Assembly (NCBI RefSeq): GCF_004798665.1
Contig: NZ_CP039292.1
Location: 558,001 to 622,000 of the forward strand
Direction: 5' to 3'
DNA length: 64,000 bases
Origin: Actinomyces procaprae
GTDB taxonomy: Bacteria; Actinomycetota; Actinomycetes; Actinomycetales; Actinomycetaceae
Every line of letters starts with the position of its first letter. Position 1 is the stretch's first letter. The notes below the pieces were generated by a model that was not told where the DNA came from, did not search any database, and saw nothing but the letters and a program-made list of their open reading frames with translations. Both the position numbers and the translations under genes were made by a program. Below are positions 55,040 to 63,027 of this stretch, in pieces.

Positions 55040-55312
55040 ATGAAGTACACGACCAAGAGCGGCAGGACGCTCACAGACGATGACATTGAGGCACTCGCGC
55101 GGGCGGCCGAACGCGGCGACTTTCCGGGCGAGCCGGGCGCCTTCGTCGTGGGCCCGCCCGGGCGCCCGCGGCTGTCTGAGGAGGAACTCGTAACGGTCGC
55201 CTTCAAGGTGCCGCGTTCCCGACGCGATGCGCTGGACCGCAGGGCGCAGGCGCGTGGGGAGACCCGAAGCCAACTGCTGCGCGAGATCCTCGAACGCGAA
55301 CTCGCGTCCTGA
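55040..55312 (+). CDS. Ribbon-helix-helix antitoxin-like protein, orphan
   Basis: 90 residues from ATG 55040 (AGGAGG upstream). The N-terminus KYTTKSGRTLTDDDIEALA resembles CopG/BrnA-type antitoxins. The C-terminal RHH is clear: VTVAFKVPRSRRDALDRRA then RGETRSQLLREILEREL. No toxin-like frame precedes or follows; downstream is a GH43 gene remnant. It may have lost its toxin, act on a toxin elsewhere, or be a stand-alone regulator. Confidence 0.75.
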   Translation: MKYTTKSGRTLTDDDIEALARAAERGDFPGEPGAFVVGPPGRPRLSEEELVTVAFKVPRSRRDALDRRAQARGETRSQLLREILERELAS

Positions 55313-55389
55313 ATGGCGACGCTCCAATCCGCATCTTCCCTCCAGCGAGCAAACGGTCGAGGCGCTCCTTCCGGCCGCCTCCCGTGCAC

Positions 55390-55531
55390 CTAAAGCGGTC
55401 GGTAGGCGAAGCGCTCCACCGTCGCGGTGCCGCTGATGGCGCGCACGCCCACGACCCGGCCGGTGAAGCCGCCGGCCACCTCGGTGGACAGGTAGCGGCC
55501 GTCCAACCGCCCCAGCTCTACGTCTCGCCCG
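55390..55531 (-). pseudogene. Duplicated 3' end of the GH43 gene (remnant)
   Basis: About 140 bp almost identical to the last codons of the GH43 gene at 56405 (only about two mismatches over the best 110 bases), including the ending RFAY-PL and the stop codon (TAG, 55392-55390). Similarity stops at about 55531, just before the phased array. It is a recent partial duplication with no start. Confidence 0.88.
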
Positions 55532-55543
55532 TCCAGGCTCGCC

Positions 55544-55833
55544 CCGAGTGCGACCTACACGGGCCGAGTACGACCTGGTACGCCCGAAAACGTCCCGCAC
55601 GCGCCGAGTACGACCTCGTGTACCCCAATCCCTACCGAATGATGAGGGGTTCGGGCTTACGAGGACGTTCTCGGCCGATGGGCGATGGTCGAATACGTCC
55701 TCACCGACCCCACAACCCCCTTCTTGCGTCCGAGGACGACCCCGTCCATGGTCACCGACAACGTCCCCTTACACCCGAGGACGACCCCCACCCACCGAAT
55801 ACGACCTTCCATGCCCGAACACGACCCCTGGCA
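55544..55833. repeat. 20-bp-phased degenerate motif array (type CCGARTACGACC), copy 2
   Basis: The first four units (55544, 55564, 55584, 55604) are exactly 20 bp apart: CCGAGTGCGACCTACACGGG and similar. A central core follows (CCCTACCGAATG, GAGGGG, TTCGGGC, near 55629-55656) with an inverted unit (GAGGACGTTCTCGG), then six or seven further units to CCGAACACGACCCC. Unit and core match the array at 34.6-35.0 kb. Confidence 0.85.
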
Positions 55834-56246
55834 ACTCCGCGGCAGTCAGGCAGCCCGCCCCACAGCCACCTGCCGCAGTCGCGAGGCCAACCGAGGAGCG
55901 GCAAACAGTAGTGATGGCGCCGTTACGGATCATCCCGGAGCCGTGTACCACATACCGCGGCCTGTTAGTGCCAGGCGTACCGGATCACGCCCCACCCTTG
56001 ACTGGCCCCGACCTTTACCTGCCACTTCAACGAAAAACCCCGATCCAACACACATCCACGCCGACAACACTTTCCTTGTCCCTGCGGACCCTGGGCTGAT
56101 AATCCAGAACTGCAGGGTGTTCGCCGAGGAACCCCGAGCTCAGGTGGCGGGGTTGCACGCAACGACTGTTGGCATGACCCGGACTGACCCGTAGTATTTG
56201 TTGGTATTACGCGAAAAACGTGGTTGAGTTTGAAATGGATGATGAT
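55834..56246. other. Non-coding interval with partly conserved lead to the 120-bp repeat
   Basis: No supported gene. TTTCCTTGTCCCTGCGGACC at 56071-56090 is identical to 20 bases inside the 47-aa peptide gene (54587-54606) and may be a remnant of a third copy. From about 56151 the sequence resembles the region before the first 120-bp repeat (TTGCACGCAA, TTTGTTGGTA). Confidence 0.5.
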
Positions 56247-56366
56247 GCTCCAGTGTGCAACGGGCGCCTCGTTGCACGCTGGAGGCGGCTCATGGCTGCT
56301 GGCGGTCTCAGTAGAACCGCGGAATCGTGCGGATTGTGGGATTGGGCTCCGAGGAGAAGTGTGCAA
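56247..56366. repeat. 120-bp perfect direct repeat with strong hairpin, copy 2 (candidate structured RNA)
   Basis: Base-for-base identical to 36177-36296, with a 15-bp stem at its left end. It lies 38 bp beyond the 3' end of the GH43 gene. Perfect identity over 120 bp, with a diverged upstream part, suggests a conserved functional core or recent conversion. Confidence 0.75.
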
Positions 56367-56404
56367 CCGGTCAATCGGGCTCATTCTGTCCGAGCCTGAT
56401 GTGT

Positions 56405-57994
56405 CTACAGCGGCTGGTAGGCGAAGCGCTCCACCGTCGCGGTGCCGCTGATGGCGCGCACACCCACGACCCGACCGGTGAAGCCGCCGGCCACCTCGGT
56501 GGACAGGTAGCGGCCGTCCAACCGCCCCAACTCGACGCCGCGCCCGCCTCCTCCGCCCGGGCCAGCGGCATCCTCGCTGCGGGCCACGCCGAGCACTAGT
56601 TCGTCAGGAAGCTGCTGCCCGAAGAACCCCGACTCTGGCAGCTGCGCGCTCGCCCACAGACGCACCGTGGAGCCCTCCGGCACCTTTAACTCGCCCAACT
56701 GCTGCTCGAAGGGCGCCACGGTCGCGACGGCGATGACACGTTCCCCATCCCAGCGCACCGCGGCGCGGTGGTCGGGATCCAGGTACACGCACAGCTCGAC
56801 CACGGCACCCGGCCCACACTCCAACTTCACCTCGGCCCGCCAGCCGACGTCGCGGCACCGGGTCGCCAGCAGCGGACGCGGCGCGGCGTCGTCGGCGGGC
56901 GCGGTGATGGTGAGCCGACCGGCGTCGTCCCGGGCAAGGGCGGCGCGGGCGAGCCCACCGGGGGAGATCCACCGATCGGGCAGATCCCAGGGCGCGTCGC
57001 CGTCGGCCACCGGGCCCGGTCGCCCCCGCAGCACATCGGTGAAGGCACGACTGTCGGCGCCGTCGTGCGCGGCGATCGCCTCTGCATAGCGGTCCTCGAC
57101 GACGACCGGCCAGTCCCCCTCCCAGTCGACGCCGACCAGGAAGGTCTCCCGGCCATTGACGTGGTAGCCGGGGAAGGGCTCCAACTGGCGGATGCCCAGG
57201 TGCACCATGGCGAAGCGAACTCCGTCCCAGCCGGCGTCGTCGAGCGGGACGAGGTCGGCGTGCCCGGTGGCCTGCACCGGATGGTCGGTGGAGCGGTGGG
57301 TGAGGATCGGGTTGCCGGGGTGCTGCTCCCACGGGCCGGTCAGCTCGCGGGCGCGCGCCATGGTCACGCAGTGGCCGACGCCGGTGCCGCCCTCGGCCAG
57401 CAGCAGGTACCACCAGCCTCGGCGCCGGTACAGGTGCGGCCCTTCGGCGTCGCGCATGCCCGTGCCCTGCCAGAGATCCACCACTTCGCCCAGGCGTTTG
57501 CCGGTGTCCGGGTCGATCGGCACCGAGCGCAGCGTGGAGACCGCGGTGCCGGTCTCGAAGGACACCCCGCGCCAGCTCAGGTGGCAGATGCCCTCCTCGT
57601 CCCAGCACAGGTCTGGGTCGATGCCCGGGGTGTCGGGCACTTCCACCGGGTCGGACCAGCCGGCGGCCGGGTCGGTGGTGCGCACGATGCGTTGGCTCAG
57701 CGGGTCCTGACCCATATTGGTGACGATCACGTAGAAGGTGCCGTCGTGGTGGCGGATGGTGGGCGCGAAGGTGCCCTGGGAACCGGCGTCGCCGCCGGGC
57801 AGCGGCAGGGCGGTCGGACGCGTGTAGGCGTGGCCGACCTGCTCCCAGTGCACCAGGTCGGTGGAGCGGTGCACCGGCACGCCGGGCAGGTACTCGAAGC
57901 TGGAGTTGACCAGCCAGCACGTATCCCCGACGCGGCAGATGGATGGGTCCGGGTAGTAACCCGGCAGGATCGGGCGAGTGGAGCGGATGGGCAT
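56405..57994 (-). CDS. GH43 beta-xylosidase/arabinofuranosidase-like glycosidase
   Basis: 529 residues, AAGGAAAG before the ATG. The entry PILPGYYPDPSICRVGDTCW contains the general-base Asp of YPDPS. FAPTIRHHDGTFYVIVTN and IDPDLCWDEEG (pKa-modulating Asp) follow. GTGMRDAEGPHLYRR provides the acid Glu. A C-terminal beta-sandwich (about 330-529) is typical of two-domain GH43 xylosidases. Cytoplasmic. It lies 143 bp downstream of a GH78 gene on the same strand, so the two may work together on rhamnose/xylose-bearing glycans. Its 3' end is duplicated at 55390-55531. Confidence 0.92.
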   Translation of the reverse strand: MPIRSTRPILPGYYPDPSICRVGDTCWLVNSSFEYLPGVPVHRSTDLVHWEQVGHAYTRPTALPLPGGDAGSQGTFAPTIRHHDGTFYVIVTNMGQDPLSQRIVRTTDPAAGWSDPVEVPDTPGIDPDLCWDEEGICHLSWRGVSFETGTAVSTLRSVPIDPDTGKRLGEVVDLWQGTGMRDAEGPHLYRRRGWWYLLLAEGGTGVGHCVTMARARELTGPWEQHPGNPILTHRSTDHPVQATGHADLVPLDDAGWDGVRFAMVHLGIRQLEPFPGYHVNGRETFLVGVDWEGDWPVVVEDRYAEAIAAHDGADSRAFTDVLRGRPGPVADGDAPWDLPDRWISPGGLARAALARDDAGRLTITAPADDAAPRPLLATRCRDVGWRAEVKLECGPGAVVELCVYLDPDHRAAVRWDGERVIAVATVAPFEQQLGELKVPEGSTVRLWASAQLPESGFFGQQLPDELVLGVARSEDAAGPGGGGGRGVELGRLDGRYLSTEVAGGFTGRVVGVRAISGTATVERFAYQPL

Positions 57995-58063
57995 GGCGCT
58001 TTCCTTCTGGGGCTGGGGCGGTGGCCCGTGAGCGCGGGGCGCCCACCGGCCACCGCCATAACG

Positions 58064-58098
58064 ACCGACCTCGGTACGTAAGATCTACCGACCTCGGT
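58064..58098. repeat. Palindromic repeat pair (ACCGACCTCGGT type)
   Basis: Two copies of ACCGACCTCGGT (58064 and 58087), 23 bp apart, with spacer ACGTAAGATCT, the same as in the tandem array at 2653-2779. Located between the GH78 stop and the GH43 start. Confidence 0.9.
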
Positions 58099-58101
58099 GG
58101 A

Positions 58102-58122
58102 GGGGAGGGGGAGGGGGAGGGG
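58102..58122 (+). other. Predicted G-quadruplex tract
   Basis: Four runs of 4, 5, 5 and 4 G separated by single A bases (58102-05, 58107-11, 58113-17, 58119-22). This pattern forms a very stable parallel quadruplex on the plus strand. On the minus (coding) strand it is a C-rich tract between the GH78 stop codon and the palindromic repeat. Confidence 0.7.
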
Positions 58123-58137
58123 AGGACGAGGCGGGGG

Positions 58138-61100
58138 TCAGCCGCGCTGGGCGGCGGGGACCTCGGCTGCCTCCGGCGCCACCTCCGCGATCACTGCATC
58201 CAGTGCCTCCTTGACCGCCTCCATGCCGGGGATGAAGCCGTACATGGTGGCCGCGCCCGGGATCACCTTCACGGTCGAGCCGAGCTCGTGGGTGAGGAAG
58301 CCGGTGAGCGTGGACGCCGGATCGGCCATGTAGGCGCCGTGCTTGCCGGCCACCGCCTCCACCACGCGCGCCCAGGCCGCGTCATCGTCCATGAGGTCCC
58401 GCACCGTGCGGATCGTCCGGCCGCCGTCGCGCAGCTGCGCGGGCAGGCTTACCGTGCGCTCGTGCACGCCGTGCCCGAGCGTCTCCGGCGCGGCACCGGG
58501 CAGCACCAGCTCCGCGGAGGAGCCGACCGGCACCTGTACGCGTACATGCAGCGCCTCGCCGTCGAGCTCCCAGGCGACCCGGGCCGTGCCCAGCGGCAGC
58601 CGCCGCACCACGCTCGCGGAGGTGAAGCCGTGGCCGACCTGCGGCGCCACTCGCAGTGCGCGCCCGCCGGCACCGACGACGTCCAGGCCCGCCAGGTCGG
58701 TGATCAGCCACTGGGTGACGGCACCCAGCGCGTAGTGGTTGAAGCTGGTCATCTCCCCGGGGTTGATGTCCCCGTTCGGAAGCATGGAGTCCCAGCGCTC
58801 CCAGATGGTGGTGGCGCCCATGGTCACCGGATACAGCCAGCTGGGGCACTCCCGCTCCAGAACGAGCCGGGCCGCCGTCGCCGCCTGCCCGCCCCTGACC
58901 AGGGCGGCGGGCACCAGCGGGGTGCCGACGAAGCCGGTGGAGATCCGGAAGGAGCGCAGCCGCACCAGGTCCGCCAGGCGCTGCCCCGCCCCGGTCACGC
59001 GCCGCGGCGTGTCCAGCAGGTCCCAGGCCAGCGCCTGGGCGTACACGGTGGCGCAGTCGGACAGGATCAGCCCGTCGGCGGTGACGTAGGCGTCCAGGTA
59101 CGCCTCCCGCACGCTCGCGGCCAGTGCCTCGTAGTGGGCGGCGCGCTCGGCGTCGCCGAGGATCGCCCAGGCGCGGGCGGTGATGCCGGCGCTGCGGGCG
59201 AAGTAGGCGGTGGCCACCACGTCCGGGTCGGCCTTGGCGGCGGCCGGCTCCTCCGGCGGCGCGTCGGGGTCCAGCCAGTCGCCGAACTGGAAGCCGCCCC
59301 GCCACAGGTGGGAGGCCCCGGCCACGGCGTCGACGCCGTCGACGAAGCAGCTCATCGCCTCCACGCTTGCCGCCAGCACGGCTGGATTGCCGGTGGCCTC
59401 GTAGACCGCCCAGGGCACCAGGGTAATGGCGTCGCCCCAGGCGCAGGTCAGCTTGTTGCCCTCCAGCACGTCGGGGGAGACCACCGGCAGGGCGCCGTCG
59501 GGCGTCTGGGCGGCGGCCAGGTCCTTCGTCCAGGAGTTCAGGAAGGCGGCGGCGTCGTACAGGCTCAGGGAGGTGGGGGCGAAGGCGCCGATGTCGCCGG
59601 TCCAGCCCAGGCGTTCGTCGCGCTGCGGGCAGTCGGTGGGCACGGTGATGAAGTTGTCGATGGTGGACCAGCGGGTGTTCTCCACCAGTCGGTCCACGAG
59701 CGGCTGGGAGCTGGTGAACCAGGCCGCCCGTTCCATCCCGGCCGAGACCACGCGGGCGGTGACGGAGGCGAGCAGGGCGTCGTCGTCGCCGGGGAAGCCG
59801 TCGACCTCCACGTAGCGGAAGCCGTGCTGGGTGAGGGTGGGGGTGAAGACCTCGGGCCGGTCGGCGGTGCCGGTGCCCGCCAGGGTGACGCGGTCGGTGC
59901 ACTCGGCGTTTCGCAGTGGGCGCGTGCCCAGCTCGCCGTGCTCGAGGACCTCGGCGTGACGCAGGGTGACCACGTCCCCGGCCCGGCCGCCGGGGACGGT
60001 CAGGTGCAGGTGCCCGGTGAGGTTCTGCCCCAGGTCCACCACGCGCCTGCCCGACGGCGTGGTGATGACCTCCGCGGGCCGCACCTCGCCGATGACGGTG
60101 GGCAGCGGCAGCGTGGTCGGTTCCAGCGCCGCCTGGGGCAGGTCGAGGGTGGCGACCGGGGACTCGGCCTCCGCCTCGCCCAGCGCCGGCAGGCGCAGGT
60201 CCGTGGACTGGCCGTTGTACAGGTCGTTGGCGGTGACGTTGGAGGGGCGCCAGGTCCACGCCTCATCCGTGCCGATGACGGTGGTGTCCTGCCCGTCGCT
60301 AAGCTCCACCTGCGCCAGCAGCCACAGGTCCTTCCCGTAGACGGCCTCGCGCATCGCCCAGGTCAGGTGGCCGCGGTACCAGCCATTGCCCAGGACGACG
60401 GCGAGTTCGTGCTCGCCCGGCGTCAGCGCGGTGGTGACGTCGTGTGTCTGCACGAGGACGCGCCGGGAGTACTCGGTCCAGCCCGGGGCGAGTTCGTCCG
60501 CGCCGACCTTGACGCCGTCGATGAAGACCTCGTAGATGCCGCCGGCGGTCAGGTGCAGGCGGGCGGCGGTGGTGCCGGCGGGGACGGTGAGGCGGCGGAC
60601 CATGACCGGCGCCGGATCGGCGCGCCGGTTGCCGGGGGCCGTGATGGGGCGGGCGGGCCAGTCGTCGTGTTCCAGCAGCCCGGTCTCGACGACGGCGGGC
60701 GCCGACCAGGGCGACCAGGTTCCGTCCTCCCCGGCAACACGCACCCGCCAGGCGGCGCCCTCGCGTGAGCTCAGCGGCGGGGCGGGCCAGGGGACGAACA
60801 GGGAGTTGGCCCCCTCCAGGGTGAATGTCTGCGGGGCGGCGGGGAGCGCGCCGACGGGCCCGCGGACCACCTCGACCTCGGCGCGGGCCTGGGTCCAGCC
60901 GACGGGCGCGCTCGGCACCTCCCACGACAGCGCGGGAGTGGGGCCGGTGCCGCCGAGGACGGGCTTATCGGGGCGGTGGTGGTCCACGCGCAGCCGCTCC
61001 GGGGCGGCGAGCGGGCCGACCGGGTCGGCGGCGTCGGGTGCGGCGGCGGTGAGCAGGCTGGTGTTGGGCGCGCCGGGCGTGGCTGTGAGTGGGGCGTCTG

Positions 61101-61155
61101 AGCCCGAGCTCCCGGTAGCGGCGGTGTTGGGCAGGCCGGGGTGGTGTGTGGTCAC
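58138..61155 (-). CDS. GH78 alpha-L-rhamnosidase (copy C)
   Basis: About 1005 residues from GTG 61155 with GGAGG five bases upstream; an ATG 11 codons earlier is possible. Domains as in the other GH78 genes: LTAGGIYEVFIDGVKVGADE, LGNGWYRGHLTW, VVDLGQNLTGHLHL, PTDCPQRDERLGWTGD near residues 504-520, TTIWERWDSMLPNGDI near 780-795. The C-terminal extension RTVRDLMDDDAAWARV is shared with copy B. No signal peptide. Followed by GH43 on the same strand. A phased array lies upstream. Confidence 0.93.
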   Translation of the reverse strand: MTTHHPGLPNTAATGSSGSDAPLTATPGAPNTSLLTAAAPDAADPVGPLAAPERLRVDHHRPDKPVLGGTGPTPALSWEVPSAPVGWTQARAEVEVVRGPVGALPAAPQTFTLEGANSLFVPWPAPPLSSREGAAWRVRVAGEDGTWSPWSAPAVVETGLLEHDDWPARPITAPGNRRADPAPVMVRRLTVPAGTTAARLHLTAGGIYEVFIDGVKVGADELAPGWTEYSRRVLVQTHDVTTALTPGEHELAVVLGNGWYRGHLTWAMREAVYGKDLWLLAQVELSDGQDTTVIGTDEAWTWRPSNVTANDLYNGQSTDLRLPALGEAEAESPVATLDLPQAALEPTTLPLPTVIGEVRPAEVITTPSGRRVVDLGQNLTGHLHLTVPGGRAGDVVTLRHAEVLEHGELGTRPLRNAECTDRVTLAGTGTADRPEVFTPTLTQHGFRYVEVDGFPGDDDALLASVTARVVSAGMERAAWFTSSQPLVDRLVENTRWSTIDNFITVPTDCPQRDERLGWTGDIGAFAPTSLSLYDAAAFLNSWTKDLAAAQTPDGALPVVSPDVLEGNKLTCAWGDAITLVPWAVYEATGNPAVLAASVEAMSCFVDGVDAVAGASHLWRGGFQFGDWLDPDAPPEEPAAAKADPDVVATAYFARSAGITARAWAILGDAERAAHYEALAASVREAYLDAYVTADGLILSDCATVYAQALAWDLLDTPRRVTGAGQRLADLVRLRSFRISTGFVGTPLVPAALVRGGQAATAARLVLERECPSWLYPVTMGATTIWERWDSMLPNGDINPGEMTSFNHYALGAVTQWLITDLAGLDVVGAGGRALRVAPQVGHGFTSASVVRRLPLGTARVAWELDGEALHVRVQVPVGSSAELVLPGAAPETLGHGVHERTVSLPAQLRDGGRTIRTVRDLMDDDAAWARVVEAVAGKHGAYMADPASTLTGFLTHELGSTVKVIPGAATMYGFIPGMEAVKEALDAVIAEVAPEAAEVPAAQRG

Positions 61156-61282
61156 GAGTTCCTCCGGATCTTCGTTGAACCGTTTCATGGATGGGTGTGA
61201 GCGTATTCGGTCCGCGGTGGATCCGTCAACCTTTGCGGTCTCTTCGCGTTTGAGGGTGTGTTGGCCCGGGGGCTTGTGTGCT

Positions 61283-61485
61283 GACGCGACGGTTCGTACC
61301 TTCGCGTGAGGGTTCGTATGTTCTGGTCGGCGATTCGTACTTTCTTGCGACGGTTCGTACGGTAGGGGTACGTAGCGTCGCCGGAAGTGCCGAATCGTTG
61401 GCGCAAAGTGTCGAACCGTCAGGCGAAGTGCCGAACCGTCACGCGAAGTGCCGAACCGTCACGCGAAGTGCCGAACCGTCATCCG
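61283..61485. repeat. 20-bp-phased array, inverted halves (unit AAGTGCCGAACCGTCACGCG)
   Basis: The right half has five units at 61385, 61406, 61426, 61446 and 61466; two are identical. The left half has four units of the reverse complement type (CGCGTGAGGGTTCGTATGTT and similar) ending at 61302, 61322, 61342 and 61362. They meet around GGGGTACGTAGCG. It is the clearest example of the 20-bp phase, 130 bp upstream of the GH78 start. Confidence 0.88.
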
Positions 61486-61839
61486 GTGCGCGCGGGCGAA
61501 CACGCCTGGTCCGCACCCCGAGCGCTCATGTCTGCGCCCGGGGCCTGTCGAGTGGGGCACCAAGACCGCTGCCGTGCGTCGTCAATGGCGGCAGTCCCGG
61601 TCCAGCACCCAGATACTCCCAACGGCCCCGACGACTCAGCGCAAGCCAGCACCACCCACCGACAACGACGACGACCTCGCCAACCCGACAACGACCACCC
61701 CCACCGCAGCCCCGACCCCAACCACCACACCCACAAACCGGAAGATCCCCTTTGCGCAGCTGCGGTCGGGATGGACCGCGAGGACGGCGCGGCGAAGCGC
61801 GTGGGGCGAGTCCAGCTCGCTCCACGCGCTTCGGGCCGG
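61486..61839. other. Non-coding interval, Pro/Thr-type low-complexity DNA
   Basis: No supported gene. 61640-61740 is rich in CCACC/CAACC, giving meaningless Pro/Thr frames. Nothing else is recognised. Confidence 0.5.
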
Positions 61840-62643
61840 CTAGTGCTCCGCCGTGGAGCCCTCGGCCTTGGAGGGGTCGGCGGCGTCGGCGGGATCTGCG
61901 GGGCCGCCGCAGATGAGGCGCGCAACGGCGACTCCCCACTGCGCGTCCGGGTTCGTGCCGGCACCGAGCCAGCTCGAGAACACCTTGACCACCAGGTCGC
62001 GCCGCTCCGGGGCGCGCTCGGCGTCGGCGCGCCCGAGCGCTGCGGGGAGCGAGTCGAGCGTCAGGTCCGTGCCGTATGCGGGCGTTCCGGGCTGCTGGCG
62101 CCACGACTCGGCCAAGGAGCCCGCGTCGAAGGCGTCGAAGCCCGTCTCCTCGACCAGTGCCATGGCCCGCTGCTTGTCGATGCTCCGGTCTGCGGCCACG
62201 GGCAGGGCGATGCGTCCGGGGGTTCCCGCGGGGGTGCCCTTGGTGGCCAGTGACGCCGAGCCGATGGCGTTCCACGCCTTGGCGACGGGGCGACCCAGCT
62301 GCTCGGACACCCACAGGCTTTCGACCATGCCGGCGGGCAGTAGGTCTGTGCCGTCGCGGCCCGGGTAGTAGTTCGAGGTGTCGATGACGGTCGCGTCCTC
62401 GGGGAGGTCGGTCAGGAGCGGTGCCAGTGTGGGGATCGCGCTCAGCGGCACCGAGAGGATGACCACCTCGGCGCCTTCGACCGCCTGCGCGGGCGTGACG
62501 GGACGGGCGCCGTCAACGAGCAGCTCGGCCGGGATGGTCTGCGGGCCGCGGGAGTTGGCGACGGCGACGTCGTGCCCGGCGGCGCTCAATGCGCGCACGA
62601 TGCTGGCGCCGATATTGCCGGTTCCGATAATGCCGATCCGCAT
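61840..62643 (-). CDS. F420-dependent NADP oxidoreductase-like NAD(P)-binding protein
   Basis: 267 residues from ATG 62643 (GAGGA upstream). N-terminal MRIGIIGTGNIGASIVRAL is a Rossmann dinucleotide fold. VANSRGPQTI fits the position that prefers NADP. VIDTSNYYPGRDG and AKAWNAIGS are typical of the NADP oxidoreductase (F420-dependent type) family. Many members do not use F420, so the cofactor is open. It lies between two phased arrays, on the same strand as the TetR gene but 385 bp from it. Possibly a TetR target. Confidence 0.88.
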   Translation of the reverse strand: MRIGIIGTGNIGASIVRALSAAGHDVAVANSRGPQTIPAELLVDGARPVTPAQAVEGAEVVILSVPLSAIPTLAPLLTDLPEDATVIDTSNYYPGRDGTDLLPAGMVESLWVSEQLGRPVAKAWNAIGSASLATKGTPAGTPGRIALPVAADRSIDKQRAMALVEETGFDAFDAGSLAESWRQQPGTPAYGTDLTLDSLPAALGRADAERAPERRDLVVKVFSSWLGAGTNPDAQWGVAVARLICGGPADPADAADPSKAEGSTAEH

Positions 62644-62840
62644 GGGTGTTCCTCTCGTCGGTTGATTCGGGCACGTGGTGCGGCAGTGCTGCCCGCTACG
62701 GTATTCAGAGACTCGTGACGCCTCAAGGGGTGTGGTTCTCCTCCAGGTGCTGACCTTGGAGCGGCCGATGTCGCGGAGCCCGGACCGTCCCGTACCGCCG
62801 TCGCTGCCCCAGAAGTCCGCGGTGCTTGCGTCGTCCCGTG

Positions 62841-62975
62841 TACTGCACGACCCCGGGCGGCGTTTTACGACCTTGGTGCCTGTTGCACGACCCCGGGGTG
62901 GTCGTGGAATGTACCCCAAGGTCGTGAAGTGTCACCAAGGTCGTGGAATGCACTCCAGGATCGTGGTGGAGACCG
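62841..62975. repeat. 20-bp-phased array, inverted halves (unit TGTTGCACGACCCCGGGGTG)
   Basis: Three units start at 62841, 62861 and 62881 (core GCACGACCCCGG or TTACGACCTTGG). Three to four units of inverted type follow from 62901, 62921, 62940 and 62960 (GTCGTGGAATGYACYCCARG). Periods are 20, 20, 20, 20, 19 and 20 bp. It lies between the TetR stop and the oxidoreductase start. The rest of 62644-63027 shows nothing. Confidence 0.85.
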
Positions 62976-63027
62976 CCGCCAGGACTGCGGAAACTCGGCA
63001 GCGGGTGGCGGCTCCGGGGGCCGGCGG

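Noticed and set aside
55965..56384. A 139-residue protein shared with 35679-36296
   Set aside because: The shared part is just the 120-bp repeat read in one frame; the remainder is unrelated between loci and no ribosome-binding site is seen.
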